A stretch of DNA of 64,000 nt from Bacteroidales bacterium (lineage in GTDB: Bacteria > Bacteroidota > Bacteroidia > Bacteroidales > UBA932): NCBI GenBank assembly GCA_017962025.1, contig JAGCWD010000123.1, forward strand, positions 24,219-88,218, read 5' to 3'. Positions 34,169 through 42,610 of the stretch are shown here, in pieces. Below the pieces are notes generated by a model. It saw nothing but the letters and a program-made list of their open reading frames with translations, was not told the DNA's origin and did not search any database. A program made the translations under genes and the position numbers. Within the stretch, counting starts at the first letter, position 1, and every line of letters begins with the position of its first letter.

Positions 34169-35364
34169 AGTTTTTTGCAGAGTTTGTCCACCCAGATTGC
34201 GCTGACCAGGTTGTCAGTGGTGTTTAGCAAGGTCGCCGGGATGTCCACCAGGGTGCTGATCACCAGAAGTGTGGCGGCGAATCCTGGATCGACTCCAAGG
34301 ATGGTACAAATCAAGATTTCTCCGGTCATTCCTCCGACCGGAATTGCTCCTACTACAAGGCTCGTGAGAATAGCTATCGCAACTATTTCAAAACAGCCGT
34401 AACCGCTGAGACCATAGAACACGACCACGAAAATCGTCTTAAGGACACCTGAGACGACAGAGCCATCCTTATTGAGGTTGATTCCCAAAGGAATGACTGA
34501 TTCAGCAATGGAATTGTCAGCACCCATTTTCTTTGCCGCTTCTATTCCGGCAGGGATAGTGGCCGCACTTGAGCAGGTTGAAATAGCAATGAGGGACGGA
34601 CCGGTGATATTCTGCCAAAAGGCAGCCAGGGCCTTTGGCCCCCCGGCAATGACTATGTAGAGAGAGTTGATTCCGAAGAAGAGGACCGCAGTAATCACGA
34701 GGAACACCAGGAGACAGTTGATGAAACTGCCTACAATCTGGCCGCTTAGGTTGCCGATCATGTCGGCAAAATAGCATCCGAGGCAGACCGGTGCAGCATA
34801 CATAAGGACTCTCATGAATTCCATGACCACTGACATCCCGTTGTCAAGGAATTTCTCCATGGCCTTTCCCTTCTCTCCAGAGAGAGAGGTTGCTGCTCCG
34901 AACAGGATCGAGAACACTATCATAGGGACCAGGTTGTCCTTGCTAAGAAGAAGGTGGAAATCGTGGACGGTAAATAGGTTTTCCACGGTTTCAAGAAGGG
35001 TCCTGCCTGCCAGGGCGACACCTGCTACGCCGGATCTTTCAGGAGGGATCCTGGTAGCAAAGGCTCCGAGCGGATTCCAGAATCTGCATAGGGCCCATGT
35101 AAGGACTCCGGCCACTATGGAGCCGGCCAGAAAGACCACTACCGACCAGCTCAAAACCTTCCAGACCTTCTTTTCTGCAGTCAGCTTGCAGACCGACGAG
35201 GCTATGCTGAAGAAGACCGTCGGAACGAGAAGAACAAATGTCAGGTTTAGGAAGATTTCCCCGACGGGTTTGACAAAGGATGCTGCCGGCCCGAAGACAA
35301 CTCCGCAAATGGCACCGACGGCTACTCCAAGCAGGAGAAGAAGAGTCTGGACGAAATGTTTCAT
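34165..35364 (-). CDS. Dicarboxylate/amino acid:cation symporter (DAACS)
   Basis: 399 residues, about 8 membrane helices plus re-entrant loops. Family marks include the serine-rich re-entrant loop (AISTCSSAATIPAGIEAAKK) near 275-295, GINLNKDGSVVSGV near 305, and VPMIVFSILFGAA. It imports acidic amino acids, serine/threonine or dicarboxylates with sodium or protons. It is the first gene of a two-gene operon with metX, so supply of an amino acid precursor (for example aspartate-family) is possible but unproven. Confidence 0.93.
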   Translation of the reverse strand: MKHFVQTLLLLLGVAVGAICGVVFGPAASFVKPVGEIFLNLTFVLLVPTVFFSIASSVCKLTAEKKVWKVLSWSVVVFLAGSIVAGVLTWALCRFWNPLGAFATRIPPERSGVAGVALAGRTLLETVENLFTVHDFHLLLSKDNLVPMIVFSILFGAATSLSGEKGKAMEKFLDNGMSVVMEFMRVLMYAAPVCLGCYFADMIGNLSGQIVGSFINCLLVFLVITAVLFFGINSLYIVIAGGPKALAAFWQNITGPSLIAISTCSSAATIPAGIEAAKKMGADNSIAESVIPLGINLNKDGSVVSGVLKTIFVVVFYGLSGYGCFEIVAIAILTSLVVGAIPVGGMTGEILICTILGVDPGFAATLLVISTLVDIPATLLNTTDNLVSAIWVDKLCKKL

Positions 35365-35369
35365 TATCG

Positions 35370-35377
35370 CAAATATA
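35370..35377 (-). promoter_or_regulatory. -7 promoter element for the symporter-metX operon
   Basis: TATATTTG on the minus strand, a perfect match, only 5 bases from the ATG, so the mRNA would be nearly leaderless if this is the promoter. Confidence 0.45.
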
Positions 35378-35391
35378 CCGATTTGTTTTCT

Positions 35392-35399
35392 TAATTTTG
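35392..35399 (+). promoter_or_regulatory. -7 promoter element for ispF
   Basis: TAATTTTG, a perfect TAnnTTTG match, 22 bases before the ispF ATG; divergent from the symporter promoter. Confidence 0.5.
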
Positions 35400-35421
35400 T
35401 CAGAACAGACGTTATTTCAAT

Positions 35422-35964
35422 ATGGGTTGGTTTTCTTCAAACAGTATCAGGGTGGGTAATGGCTATGACGTCCATGCCTTGAAAGAAGGACTTCCGATGT
35501 GGTTGTGTGGGGTAAGCATTCCTTCTGAAAAGGGTTTTGTGGCTCATTCAGACGGCGATGTTGCTATTCATGCTCTTTGCGACGCCCTTCTTGGTGCGGC
35601 AGCATTGGGAGACATCGGCCTTCACTTCCCGGACAGCGACCCGAAGTACAAAGGGATAGACAGCAAGAAATTGCTTGCAGAGGTGGTCGGGATGCTGAAA
35701 GATAGGAAGCGGAACGGAGGAGAGCTATATGACATAGAAAATGTTGATATCACCATAGCGCTTCAAGAACCGAAACTGAGGCCGTATATCGACCAGATGA
35801 GGGAGACCCTTGCAAGGATAATGGGTATCGAGAAGACCCGGGTCAGTGTCAAGGCGACCACAACTGAGCATCTCGGCTTCGTTGGTCGTGGAGAGGGATG
35901 TGAAGTCTGGGCCACTGTACAGCTCATCACCAAGAGTGCCAAACGGATTTTCTTCTGGACATGA
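35422..35964 (+). CDS. ispF: 2-C-methyl-D-erythritol 2,4-cyclodiphosphate synthase
   Basis: 180 residues, slightly longer than the usual 157-160 because of an N-terminal leader and a short insert. It makes the cyclic diphosphate in the MEP isoprenoid pathway. Zinc ligands are in NGYDVHAL (Asp, His), and AHSDGDVAIHALCDALLGAAA and LGDIGLHFPDSDPKYKG are the family signature. TTTEHLGFVGRGEG is at the C-terminus as expected. ispE, another MEP gene, is 9 kb downstream. It overlaps the next gene by four bases. Confidence 0.96.
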   Translation: MGWFSSNSIRVGNGYDVHALKEGLPMWLCGVSIPSEKGFVAHSDGDVAIHALCDALLGAAALGDIGLHFPDSDPKYKGIDSKKLLAEVVGMLKDRKRNGGELYDIENVDITIALQEPKLRPYIDQMRETLARIMGIEKTRVSVKATTTEHLGFVGRGEGCEVWATVQLITKSAKRIFFWT

Positions 35965-37415
35965 CCCCTTTTGCTGTTATCATTACGATGGCTGCGTATT
36001 TCGCAGTCATGTTGGCAGTAGGCTTGATTTCTTCGAGGGGAACTGACAACTCCGGTTTCTTCAATGGTGGCAGGAAGGCCCCTTGGTGGATAGTGGCCAT
36101 AGCCATGATCGGGGCTCCAATGTCAGGAGTGACTTATGTTTCGGTTCCCGGAATGGTCGGGATGGGCGGAACCGCCATGGGCTACATGCAGATGGTCTTT
36201 GGCTTTTTCGTCGGTTATGTCTTGATTGCATTCGTCCTGACCCCTGTCTTCTTCAGGATGAACATGGTTTCAATATACCAGTACCTTGAAGACAGGTTCG
36301 GCGCGGCGTCTCATAAGACAGGAGCCTGGTTTTTCTTTATCTCCAAGATCCTTGGAGCAGCTGTAAGGCTTTATCTTGTCTGTGTAACCCTTCAGTTGAT
36401 GGTTTTCGATCCTCTGGGACTGCCATTTGTCTTCAATGTAGTGGTCTCTATGGCGATAGTCTTGATCTATACCTTCAGGGGAGGAGTCAAGTCTGTTCTA
36501 TGGACAGATACTCTCAAGACCGTCTGCATGGTGGTTTCCATAGTGCTTGCAATCATATTCATTTCAAAGGACCTTGGCCTGGATTTTTCCGGTATGGTGG
36601 AGACGGTACGGGAGAGTGGGTATTCGAGGATCTTCTTCTTTGACGACGTCAATCATCCTGAGTATTTCTGGAAGCAGTTCCTGGCCGGCATATTCACTGT
36701 GTTGGCCATGACCGGCCTGGACCAGGCCCTGATGCAGAGGACGCTTGCGAGCCGGAATGCCCGTGATTCCAGGAAAAACCTGATTACCAGTGGCCTTTTG
36801 CAGGTTCCGGTCATATTCCTTTTCCTCTGTCTTGGTGCCCTCCTTTATATCTTTGCAGGACAGAGGGGTATCGCGGAGACTGGAGATACCCTGTTCCCGG
36901 CGGTGGCCACCGGAGGATATCTTCCTGTAATAGTCGGAATCCTTTTCGTAATAGGCCTTGTCTCCTGCGCTTATTCGGCGGGAGGTTCAGCCCTGACTGC
37001 ATTGACCACTTCTTTCACTGTAGATATAATCGGAACCAAGGGGAAGGACGATGAAAAGATTGCTTCGACAAGGAAGAAAGTGCATCTGGCAATGGCCTTG
37101 ATGATGGGTCTTGTGATAATGGTCTTTTATTTACTTAACACGAAGTCTGCCATTGATGCAGTCTATAAACTTGCCAGCTACACCTATGGTCCGATTCTCG
37201 GGATGTTCGCTTTCGGTATATTCTGCAAAAGGGAAGTACGCGACAGATGGGTGCCTTTTGTGGCCATTGCAGCACCTGTCTTGTGTTTCATCCTGCAGGA
37301 TAATTCAGAGCGTTGGTTCGGTGGTTACAAGTTCTCCTATGAACTTATTCTGATCAATGCATTGTTCACTGTCATAGGCTTATGTCTGCTGATCAAGTCA
37401 AAAAATACGAATTAA
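35961..37415 (+). CDS. Sodium:solute symporter (SSS) family transporter
   Basis: 484 residues, about 13 membrane helices. Family hallmarks are GLISSRGTDNSGFFNGGRKAPWW at the start, the unwound-helix region APMSGVTYVSVPGMVGMGG, and GGVKSVLWTDTLKTV. SSS members take up sugars, sialic acid, amino acids or vitamins with sodium; the substrate is not deducible. Translationally coupled to ispF (ATGA). The next promoter begins only two bases after its stop. Confidence 0.93.
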   Translation: MTPFAVIITMAAYFAVMLAVGLISSRGTDNSGFFNGGRKAPWWIVAIAMIGAPMSGVTYVSVPGMVGMGGTAMGYMQMVFGFFVGYVLIAFVLTPVFFRMNMVSIYQYLEDRFGAASHKTGAWFFFISKILGAAVRLYLVCVTLQLMVFDPLGLPFVFNVVVSMAIVLIYTFRGGVKSVLWTDTLKTVCMVVSIVLAIIFISKDLGLDFSGMVETVRESGYSRIFFFDDVNHPEYFWKQFLAGIFTVLAMTGLDQALMQRTLASRNARDSRKNLITSGLLQVPVIFLFLCLGALLYIFAGQRGIAETGDTLFPAVATGGYLPVIVGILFVIGLVSCAYSAGGSALTALTTSFTVDIIGTKGKDDEKIASTRKKVHLAMALMMGLVIMVFYLLNTKSAIDAVYKLASYTYGPILGMFAFGIFCKREVRDRWVPFVAIAAPVLCFILQDNSERWFGGYKFSYELILINALFTVIGLCLLIKSKNTN

Positions 37416-37416
37416 T

Positions 37417-37447
37417 TTTGCGGATTCAGGATAAATCTCTATTTTTG
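37417..37447 (+). promoter_or_regulatory. Promoter of the tRNA-Gln/tRNA-Met unit
   Basis: TTTG (37417-37420), 19 bp spacer, then TATTTTTG (37440-37447): a complete match to the Bacteroidota sigma-ABfr promoter, upstream of the tRNA-Gln gene by about 40 bases. Confidence 0.7.
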
Positions 37448-37486
37448 CAGTCCCGAAACATGTGAGGAACGCAGTTAGGGAACCAT

Positions 37487-37557
37487 TGAGATATGGTGTA
37501 ATGGTAGCACTACAGATTCTGGCTCTGTCAGTGAGGGTTCGAATCCTTCTATCTCAA
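37487..37557 (+). tRNA. tRNA-Gln (CTG anticodon)
   Basis: 71 bases. Acceptor TGAGATA pairs with TATCTCA (7 bp) with discriminator A. D arm GTG/CAC, anticodon stem ACAGA/TCTGT around the loop TTCTGGC giving anticodon CTG (codon CAG). T arm GAGGG/CCTTC with loop TTCGAAT. CCA is not encoded. Confidence 0.93.
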
Positions 37558-37571
37558 CTTAAACGGGACAT

Positions 37572-37645
37572 GGCGGGGTAGCTCAGCTGGCTAGAGCGTC
37601 GGATTCATAATCCGGAGGTCGTGGGATCATGCCCCACCCCCGCTA
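37572..37645 (+). tRNA. tRNA-Met (CAT anticodon), unusual T loop
   Basis: 74 bases, 14 bp after tRNA-Gln. Acceptor GGCGGGG pairs with CCCCGCT (first pair G-T), discriminator A. D stem GCTC/GAGC, anticodon loop TTCATAA giving CAT, T stem GTGGG/CCCAC. The T loop is ATCATGC rather than TTCRANN: T54 and A58 are swapped to A54 and T58. Elongator type by stem sequence (no three G-C pairs next to the anticodon loop); a CAT tRNA read as Ile after lysidine modification cannot be ruled out. Confidence 0.88.
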
Positions 37646-37666
37646 CAACCACAAATATTGACGATA

Positions 37667-38398
37667 ATGCCTAACGCGTTCCATTATTCGATCGGCAGGA
37701 AGTTCATCCAAGCAGTCAGCGGAGCCTTCCTCATAATTTTCCTGCTACTCCACGGTACTATTAATTTTTTCTCTGTCATTGATTCATTCACTGGCAAATT
37801 TGGCGTCGTGGCAGCCGATGAGAAGCTATTCTCTGCTGGAGATGGTTTGTTCAAGCTTGGTTGCGACTTCATGTCGACTCCTTTCATCGACATCATGGTC
37901 CCGATCCTTGCTCTCGGCCTCCTCGTGCATATCATCTACGGTTGCTATCTCACCTGGAAGAACATCAAGGCCCGTGGCGGTGTGAAGCGCTATGAAGAGA
38001 AGAGCGTGGCCGCAGCTGATTCATGGGCAGCAAAGAACATGTTTGTCCTGGGAATAGTAATTCTCGGTATCCTGTTCTTCCATCTTTCCCATTTCTGGGC
38101 AAAGATGCAGCTCCCTGAGATGTTTGGAATAGGAGACTTTGAGAATAATCCTTATTACCTGCTTTGCGCTACGTTCGGCAAATGGTGGATGCTTGTTATC
38201 TACCTTATTTGGTTTGCCGCAATCTGGCTGCATCTCTGCCATGGATTCTGGAGCATGTTCCAGACCGTGGGCTGGAACAACCAGATTTGGTTCAAGAGGC
38301 TTAAGGTAATAGGTGCCATTGTGGCCAGTTTGATTGTCTTCCTTTTCGTGGCAACGGCAATAAACGCCTTCCTCCAAGCAAATGGATTTTTGGGATAA
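37667..38398 (+). CDS. sdhC: Succinate dehydrogenase/fumarate reductase cytochrome b subunit, orphan
   Basis: 243 residues from the ATG at 37667. It is a single-subunit type B membrane anchor with five helices, binding two hemes b. Visible helices include FIQAVSGAFLIIFLLLHGTINFF, FIDIMVPILALGLLVHIIYGC, FVLGIVILGILFFHLSHFWA, WWMLVIYLIWFAAIWLHLCHGF and a last one at KVIGAIVASLIVFLFVATAI. Histidines within or near helices 1, 2, 3 and 4 are candidates for heme ligands. In Bacteroidota sdhC normally leads directly into sdhA and sdhB, but here the next gene is an attenuator-controlled trpB2. The flavoprotein and iron-sulfur subunits must lie elsewhere. Confidence 0.9.
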   Translation: MPNAFHYSIGRKFIQAVSGAFLIIFLLLHGTINFFSVIDSFTGKFGVVAADEKLFSAGDGLFKLGCDFMSTPFIDIMVPILALGLLVHIIYGCYLTWKNIKARGGVKRYEEKSVAAADSWAAKNMFVLGIVILGILFFHLSHFWAKMQLPEMFGIGDFENNPYYLLCATFGKWWMLVIYLIWFAAIWLHLCHGFWSMFQTVGWNNQIWFKRLKVIGAIVASLIVFLFVATAINAFLQANGFLG

Positions 38399-38401
38399 AA
38401 A

Positions 38402-38432
38402 TTTGTTTTTATAAATTTTTTATCCATATTTG
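38402..38432 (+). promoter_or_regulatory. Promoter of the trp leader
   Basis: TTTG (38402-38405), 19 bp, then CATATTTG (38425-38432, 7 of 8 to TAnnTTTG). The start site would be near 38438-38440, almost at the leader-peptide ATG, so the leader mRNA has little or no 5' UTR. Confidence 0.7.
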
Positions 38433-38439
38433 CGAAAGA

Positions 38440-38493
38440 ATGAGAACTACGAACAATAATTTCTGGTGGCGCACTTGCAGTCAAAAGCTGTAA
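38440..38493 (+). CDS. trpL: Trp leader peptide (attenuation), 17 codons with tandem Trp
   Basis: MRTTNNNFWWRTCSQKL then TAA at 38491-38493. Two consecutive Trp codons are at 38464-38469. The frame is followed by a terminator that can also adopt an alternative pairing. Base pairs: GCTGTAAGTC (38487-38496, overlapping the stop) can pair over 10 bp with GACTTACAGC (38540-38549), which is the loop and right-arm start of the terminator. If the ribosome stalls at the Trp codons the antiterminator can form; if it reaches the stop it covers that strand and the terminator forms. This fits classical Trp attenuation. Confidence 0.85.
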   Translation: MRTTNNNFWWRTCSQKL

Positions 38494-38527
38494 GTCGTTC
38501 GTCGTAGTTACCATTAAGGCAAGATAC

Positions 38528-38563
38528 AGGTGGCACGCTGACTTACAGCGTGCCACCTTTTTT
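38528..38563 (+). terminator. Attenuator terminator upstream of trpB2
   Basis: AGGTGGCACGCTG (38528-38540), loop ACTTA, CAGCGTGCCACCT (38546-38558): a perfect 13-bp stem followed by a run of six Ts at 38558-38563. A second mutual pairing is AACTACGA (38445-38452) with TCGTAGTT (38502-38509). The downstream gene starts 50 bases later. Confidence 0.88.
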
Positions 38564-38612
38564 ATTGGCAATTATTCAATCATTAATAAACTCAATTTAA
38601 AAACGAACAGCA

Positions 38613-39977
38613 ATGAGACAGAAAAAATTCTTGCTCCCGGAATCAGAGATTCCTACGCACTATTTCAACATTCAGGCTATCATGCCCAACAAGCCTCTGC
38701 CTTTCCTCCATCCAGCGACAAAGCAGCCGCTTAAGCCTGAGGACTTTTACCCTATCTTCTGTGAGGAGTGTGCCAATCAGGAATTCAACCAGACCGATGA
38801 ATGGATCCCTATTCCGGAACCGGTTCGCGAGCAATACGCAGCTTACAGGTGTACTCCGCTTGTCCGTGCGTATGAGTTGGAAGAGGCCCTCGGCACCCCT
38901 GCCCATATCTATTTCAAGAATGAAAGTGTTTCTCCTGCCGGAAGCCATAAGCTGAACTCCGCCCTTGCCCAGGCCTATTATGCAAAAGAGCAGGGGCTTA
39001 CCAACATCACTACTGAAACCGGAGCCGGCCAGTGGGGTGGTGCACTTTCCTATGCTGCGAAAAAGTTCGGAATAGACTGTGCCGTGTACATGGTGAAGGT
39101 AAGTTACAACCAGAAACCTTACCGCCGTTCTATCATGCAGACATTCGGAGCGGCAATCACTCCTTCTCCGTCTATGTCAACCCGCGCAGGAAAGGACATC
39201 CTGACCGTAAACCCCAACGACCAGGGTTCCCTTGGTTGTGCTATCTCCGAGGCCATCGAACTTGCCGTTACGACTCCGAATTGTAAATACACCCTTGGAT
39301 CCGTACTTAACCACGTATGCCTGCATCAGTCCATCATAGGACTTGAGGCAGAAAAGCAGATGGCGCTTGCCGGTGAATATCCCGACATCGTAATTGCTTG
39401 CTTCGGTGGTGGATCCAATTTCAGCGGAATTGCTTATCCGTTCATGCGTCATAACATCCAGGACGGCAAGAAGACCCGCTTTATCGCTGCCGAGCCTTAT
39501 TCATGCCCGAAACTGACAAGGGGCAAGTTTGAGTACGATTTCGGTGATGAGGCAGGAATGACTCCTCTGCTTCCTATGTACACCCTCGGACACTCCTTCA
39601 AGCCCGCAACGATCCATGCCGGTGGTCTTCGCTATCATGGAGCCGGTGTCATCTTGAGTCAGCTGATGAAGGATGGTTTCATGGAGGCAGTTGACATCGA
39701 GCAACTTGATTCATTTAAGGCAGGAGTCCTCTTTGCCCAGACCGAAGGCATTATTCCCGCACCGGAATCCTGCCATGCAATTGCAGCCACTATCACTGAG
39801 GCTCTCAAGTGCAAGGAAACTGGCGAACAGAAGACCATCTTGTTCAACCTCTCCGGTCACGGTTTCGTAGATATGGGTGCATATGACCAGTATTTCTCAG
39901 GAGAAATGAGCAATTACCATGTCTCCGACGATGATCTGGCCAAATACATCAAGTCCGCTGATGTGCTGAATCAGTAG
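38613..39977 (+). CDS. trpB: TrpB2-type tryptophan synthase beta subunit-like protein
   Basis: 454 residues, the longer TrpB2 form, not the 400-residue TrpB1. Marks: SVSPAGSHKLNSALAQ near 110 with the PLP-binding Lys, TTETGAGQWGGALSYAAKKFG, ACFGGGSNFSGIAYPFM (phosphate-binding loop), and C-terminal FNLSGHGFVDM. TrpB2 joins indole and serine (or O-phosphoserine) to tryptophan. No trpA or other trp gene is adjacent. The upstream attenuator ties it to tryptophan supply, which supports a biosynthetic or indole-salvage role here. Confidence 0.93.
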   Translation: MRQKKFLLPESEIPTHYFNIQAIMPNKPLPFLHPATKQPLKPEDFYPIFCEECANQEFNQTDEWIPIPEPVREQYAAYRCTPLVRAYELEEALGTPAHIYFKNESVSPAGSHKLNSALAQAYYAKEQGLTNITTETGAGQWGGALSYAAKKFGIDCAVYMVKVSYNQKPYRRSIMQTFGAAITPSPSMSTRAGKDILTVNPNDQGSLGCAISEAIELAVTTPNCKYTLGSVLNHVCLHQSIIGLEAEKQMALAGEYPDIVIACFGGGSNFSGIAYPFMRHNIQDGKKTRFIAAEPYSCPKLTRGKFEYDFGDEAGMTPLLPMYTLGHSFKPATIHAGGLRYHGAGVILSQLMKDGFMEAVDIEQLDSFKAGVLFAQTEGIIPAPESCHAIAATITEALKCKETGEQKTILFNLSGHGFVDMGAYDQYFSGEMSNYHVSDDDLAKYIKSADVLNQ

Positions 39978-40013
39978 GGTGACAGCTAACTGGCTATTAG
40001 ACAGAGTATTACG

Positions 40014-40056
40014 CAATCAGTTGGTGCCGATTTCGGTACCAACTGATTGTATTATT
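40014..40056 (+). terminator. Terminator after trpB2
   Basis: CAATCAGTTGGT (40014-40025) pairs with ACCAACTGATTG (40038-40049); the inner bases add a G-T and three G-C pairs around a short loop, about 16 bp in total. A T-rich stretch follows (TATTATTT). It lies between the convergent trpB2 and aroC genes. Confidence 0.75.
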
Positions 40057-40090
40057 TATTGAATATCAATTTCTTATATATCACCCTTCC

Positions 40091-41059
40091 TCAAATCAGG
40101 TTTGCAAGTACGATTGCGGCGACGGCCTCGACGATGACCGGGGTACGCAGGGCGAAACAGGTGTCGTGCCTGCCCGGTACATTCAGGTCTACGGCTTCCC
40201 CTGTTTTGACATTCAGTGTCTTCTGGGTTTTGGCTATGCTGGAAGTGGGCTTGAATGCCACGCGGAACACGATAGGCGCACCATTGGTTATACCTCCGTT
40301 GATTCCTCCCGCCCCGTTCTTTGTCAAGGGAAATACATCATTATGCTCACTTCCTTTCATGCGGGACGCAGCAAAGCCATCGCCGAATTCGATTCCACGG
40401 ACTCCGGGAATGGAAAACACCGCATGGGAAATAAGAGATTCAACGGAATCGAAGAAAGGCTCTCCCAGTCCGGCCGGAATTCCGGCTATCAGGCACTCAA
40501 CAATGCCGCCAAGGGAATCCCCTTCATGTGCAGTATTTTCCAGGAGGGCAGCCCATCTGTCTTTATTGGTCTCTCCACCGATTTCTTTCAATTCGGCCTT
40601 GATCTCAAGTCCAGAACCGACGGAGGAGCAGAATTGTTTTTTCGCAATGACTCCGGCTGCAACCAGCGGCAGGGTCAACCTTCCTGAAAAATGTCCACCT
40701 CCACGTGGATCGTTGAATCCTTCGAATTTAACTGACGCAGCGTAGTCGGCATGCCCGGGCCTAGGGACATCTTTCAAAGCGTTATAATCTCCTGAACGGG
40801 CATTCAGATTCCTGAATATGATTGCGATAGGGGCTCCGGTCGTGTGGCCTTCGAACACGCCGGAGAGGATTTCCGGTTCATCAGATTCTATCCTTGGAGT
40901 TGTGCCCATCGCTCCGCTTTTGCGGCGCAGGATGTCATTCATGAAATCCTCTTTGCACAGCGGGATACCGGCCTTAACACCATCTACTACGACTCCGATG
41001 GCCTCACCATGAGACTCACCGAAAACCTGTACCCTGAAATTCCTGCCGAACGTATTCAT
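40091..41059 (-). CDS. aroC: Chorismate synthase
   Basis: 322 residues, somewhat shorter than the usual 350-360, mostly at the C-terminus. It removes phosphate from EPSP to give chorismate, using reduced FMN. Signatures: GESHGEAIGVVVDGVKAGIP near the start, RRKSGAMGTTPRIESDEPEI, RPGHADYAASVKFEGFNDPRGGG-type region (PRPGHADYAASVKF), GGINGGITNGAPIVFRVAFKP, and VNVPGRHDTCFALRTPVIVEA-like end (NVPGRHDTCFALRTPVIVEA). All catalytic regions are present, so it should be functional. Confidence 0.95.
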   Translation of the reverse strand: MNTFGRNFRVQVFGESHGEAIGVVVDGVKAGIPLCKEDFMNDILRRKSGAMGTTPRIESDEPEILSGVFEGHTTGAPIAIIFRNLNARSGDYNALKDVPRPGHADYAASVKFEGFNDPRGGGHFSGRLTLPLVAAGVIAKKQFCSSVGSGLEIKAELKEIGGETNKDRWAALLENTAHEGDSLGGIVECLIAGIPAGLGEPFFDSVESLISHAVFSIPGVRGIEFGDGFAASRMKGSEHNDVFPLTKNGAGGINGGITNGAPIVFRVAFKPTSSIAKTQKTLNVKTGEAVDLNVPGRHDTCFALRTPVIVEAVAAIVLANLI

Positions 41060-41084
41060 TATCTCTGAAATAATTGCGTAAAAG

Positions 41085-41092
41085 CAAAGATA
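41085..41092 (-). promoter_or_regulatory. -7 promoter element for aroC
   Basis: TATCTTTG on the minus strand, 26 bases before the aroC ATG, with TTTG at 41115-41118 (minus) about 22 bp further upstream, slightly long spacing. Confidence 0.55.
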
Positions 41093-41123
41093 ACCTTTTT
41101 TTTCAAGCTTGTCACAAATAGAT

Positions 41124-41131
41124 TATCTTTG
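41124..41131 (+). promoter_or_regulatory. -7 promoter element for the suf operon
   Basis: TATCTTTG, a perfect match, 30 bases before the sufB ATG; divergent to and interleaved with the aroC promoter. Confidence 0.6.
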
Positions 41132-41161
41132 CATAACTGGCCTTGAGCCTAGTTGTTTACA

Positions 41162-42610
41162 ATGGACCAGAAAGAAGAAGACAAGATAATAGAGAATGTA
41201 ACCTCCCAGGAGTACAAGGAAGGTTTCGTGACGGACATCCGTCAGGATTTTATTCCAAAAGGCCTGAACGAGGACATCATAAAAATGATTTCTGCCCTGA
41301 AGCATGAGCCTGACTGGTTGTTGGAATTCCGTCTGGATGCTTTCAGGAAATGGCAGAAGATGGAGATGCCCCGTTGGGGTCATCTCGACATGCCGGAAAT
41401 TGATTTCCAGGACATTATTTACTATGCTGCACCTAAAAGGGATGAAGACAGGCCAAAGGAGATAGATCCCAAACTTGAGGAGACTTTCGAGAAACTTGGA
41501 ATTCCGGTCCGTGAGCGCGAGGCCCTTGCCGGAGTCGTCGCCGTCGATGCGGTATTCGATTCAGTGTCTGTTGCCACGACTTTCAGGGCATCCCTTGCTG
41601 AGAAAGGAATTATCTTCTGCAGTTTCTCGGAAGCTGTGCGGGAACATCCCGACCTTGTAAGGAAGTATCTTGCAAGCGTGGTACCGGTAGGAGACAATTA
41701 CTTCGCTGCACTCAATTCCGCAGTGTTCAGTGACGGTAGCTTCTGCTATATTCCAAAAGGAGTCAAGTGTCCTATGGACCTGTCCAGTTATTTCAGGATC
41801 AACGCAGCCGGAACCGGACAGTTTGAAAGGACTTTGATAGTGGCCGAAGAAGGATCGTCATTGAGCTATATGGAGGGTTGCACGGCTCCGATGCGTGACG
41901 AGAACCAACTCCATGCTGCAGTTGTTGAGATTGTGGTCGAGAAAGATGCAGATGTTAAGTATTCAACTGTACAGAACTGGTATCCAGGAGATGCTGAAGG
42001 GCGTGGAGGAATTCTTAACCTAGTCACAAAAAGAGGTATCTGCAAGGGTAGCGGAGCACATCTCAGCTGGACTCAGGTGGAGACAGGTTCGGCCATTACC
42101 TGGAAGTATCCTTCCACTATACTCAAGGGGGATTATTCCTCTTCGGAATTTTATTCAGTAGCGGTCACCAACAACTATCAGCAGGCTGACACTGGGACCA
42201 AGATGATCCATATCGGCCGTGGTACAAAGAGCCGTATCGTCAGTAAAGGTATTTCCGCCGGTCACAGTCAGAACAGCTATCGCGGTCTCGTCAGGATGAA
42301 TTCCGGAGCGGTCGGAGCCAGGAATTACTCCCAGTGTGACAGTCTTTTGATCGGATCGAAATGTGGTGCCCACACCTTCCCTGACATCCGGAGTTATAAT
42401 CCGACAGCCATTGTGGAGCATGAGGCCACTACTTCCAAGATCAGCGATGAACAGCTTTTTTACTGCAACCAGAGAGGACTCAATGAAGAGGATGCTGTTG
42501 GATTGATCGTCAACGGTTATGCACATGAAGTTCTGTCGCGGCTCCCTATGGAGTTTGCTGTAGAGGCGACAAAACTTCTCCAGGTTTCACTTGAAGGATC
42601 AATAGGATGA
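41162..42610 (+). CDS. sufB: Fe-S cluster assembly scaffold SufB
   Basis: 482 residues from the ATG at 41162 (a TTG three codons earlier is in frame). It is the scaffold for Fe-S assembly with SufC and SufD. Marks: [73 protein letters not shown] near the C-terminus. The end overlaps the pnuC start by four bases, so pnuC lies within the suf unit. Confidence 0.96.
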   Translation: MDQKEEDKIIENVTSQEYKEGFVTDIRQDFIPKGLNEDIIKMISALKHEPDWLLEFRLDAFRKWQKMEMPRWGHLDMPEIDFQDIIYYAAPKRDEDRPKEIDPKLEETFEKLGIPVREREALAGVVAVDAVFDSVSVATTFRASLAEKGIIFCSFSEAVREHPDLVRKYLASVVPVGDNYFAALNSAVFSDGSFCYIPKGVKCPMDLSSYFRINAAGTGQFERTLIVAEEGSSLSYMEGCTAPMRDENQLHAAVVEIVVEKDADVKYSTVQNWYPGDAEGRGGILNLVTKRGICKGSGAHLSWTQVETGSAITWKYPSTILKGDYSSSEFYSVAVTNNYQQADTGTKMIHIGRGTKSRIVSKGISAGHSQNSYRGLVRMNSGAVGARNYSQCDSLLIGSKCGAHTFPDIRSYNPTAIVEHEATTSKISDEQLFYCNQRGLNEEDAVGLIVNGYAHEVLSRLPMEFAVEATKLLQVSLEGSIG

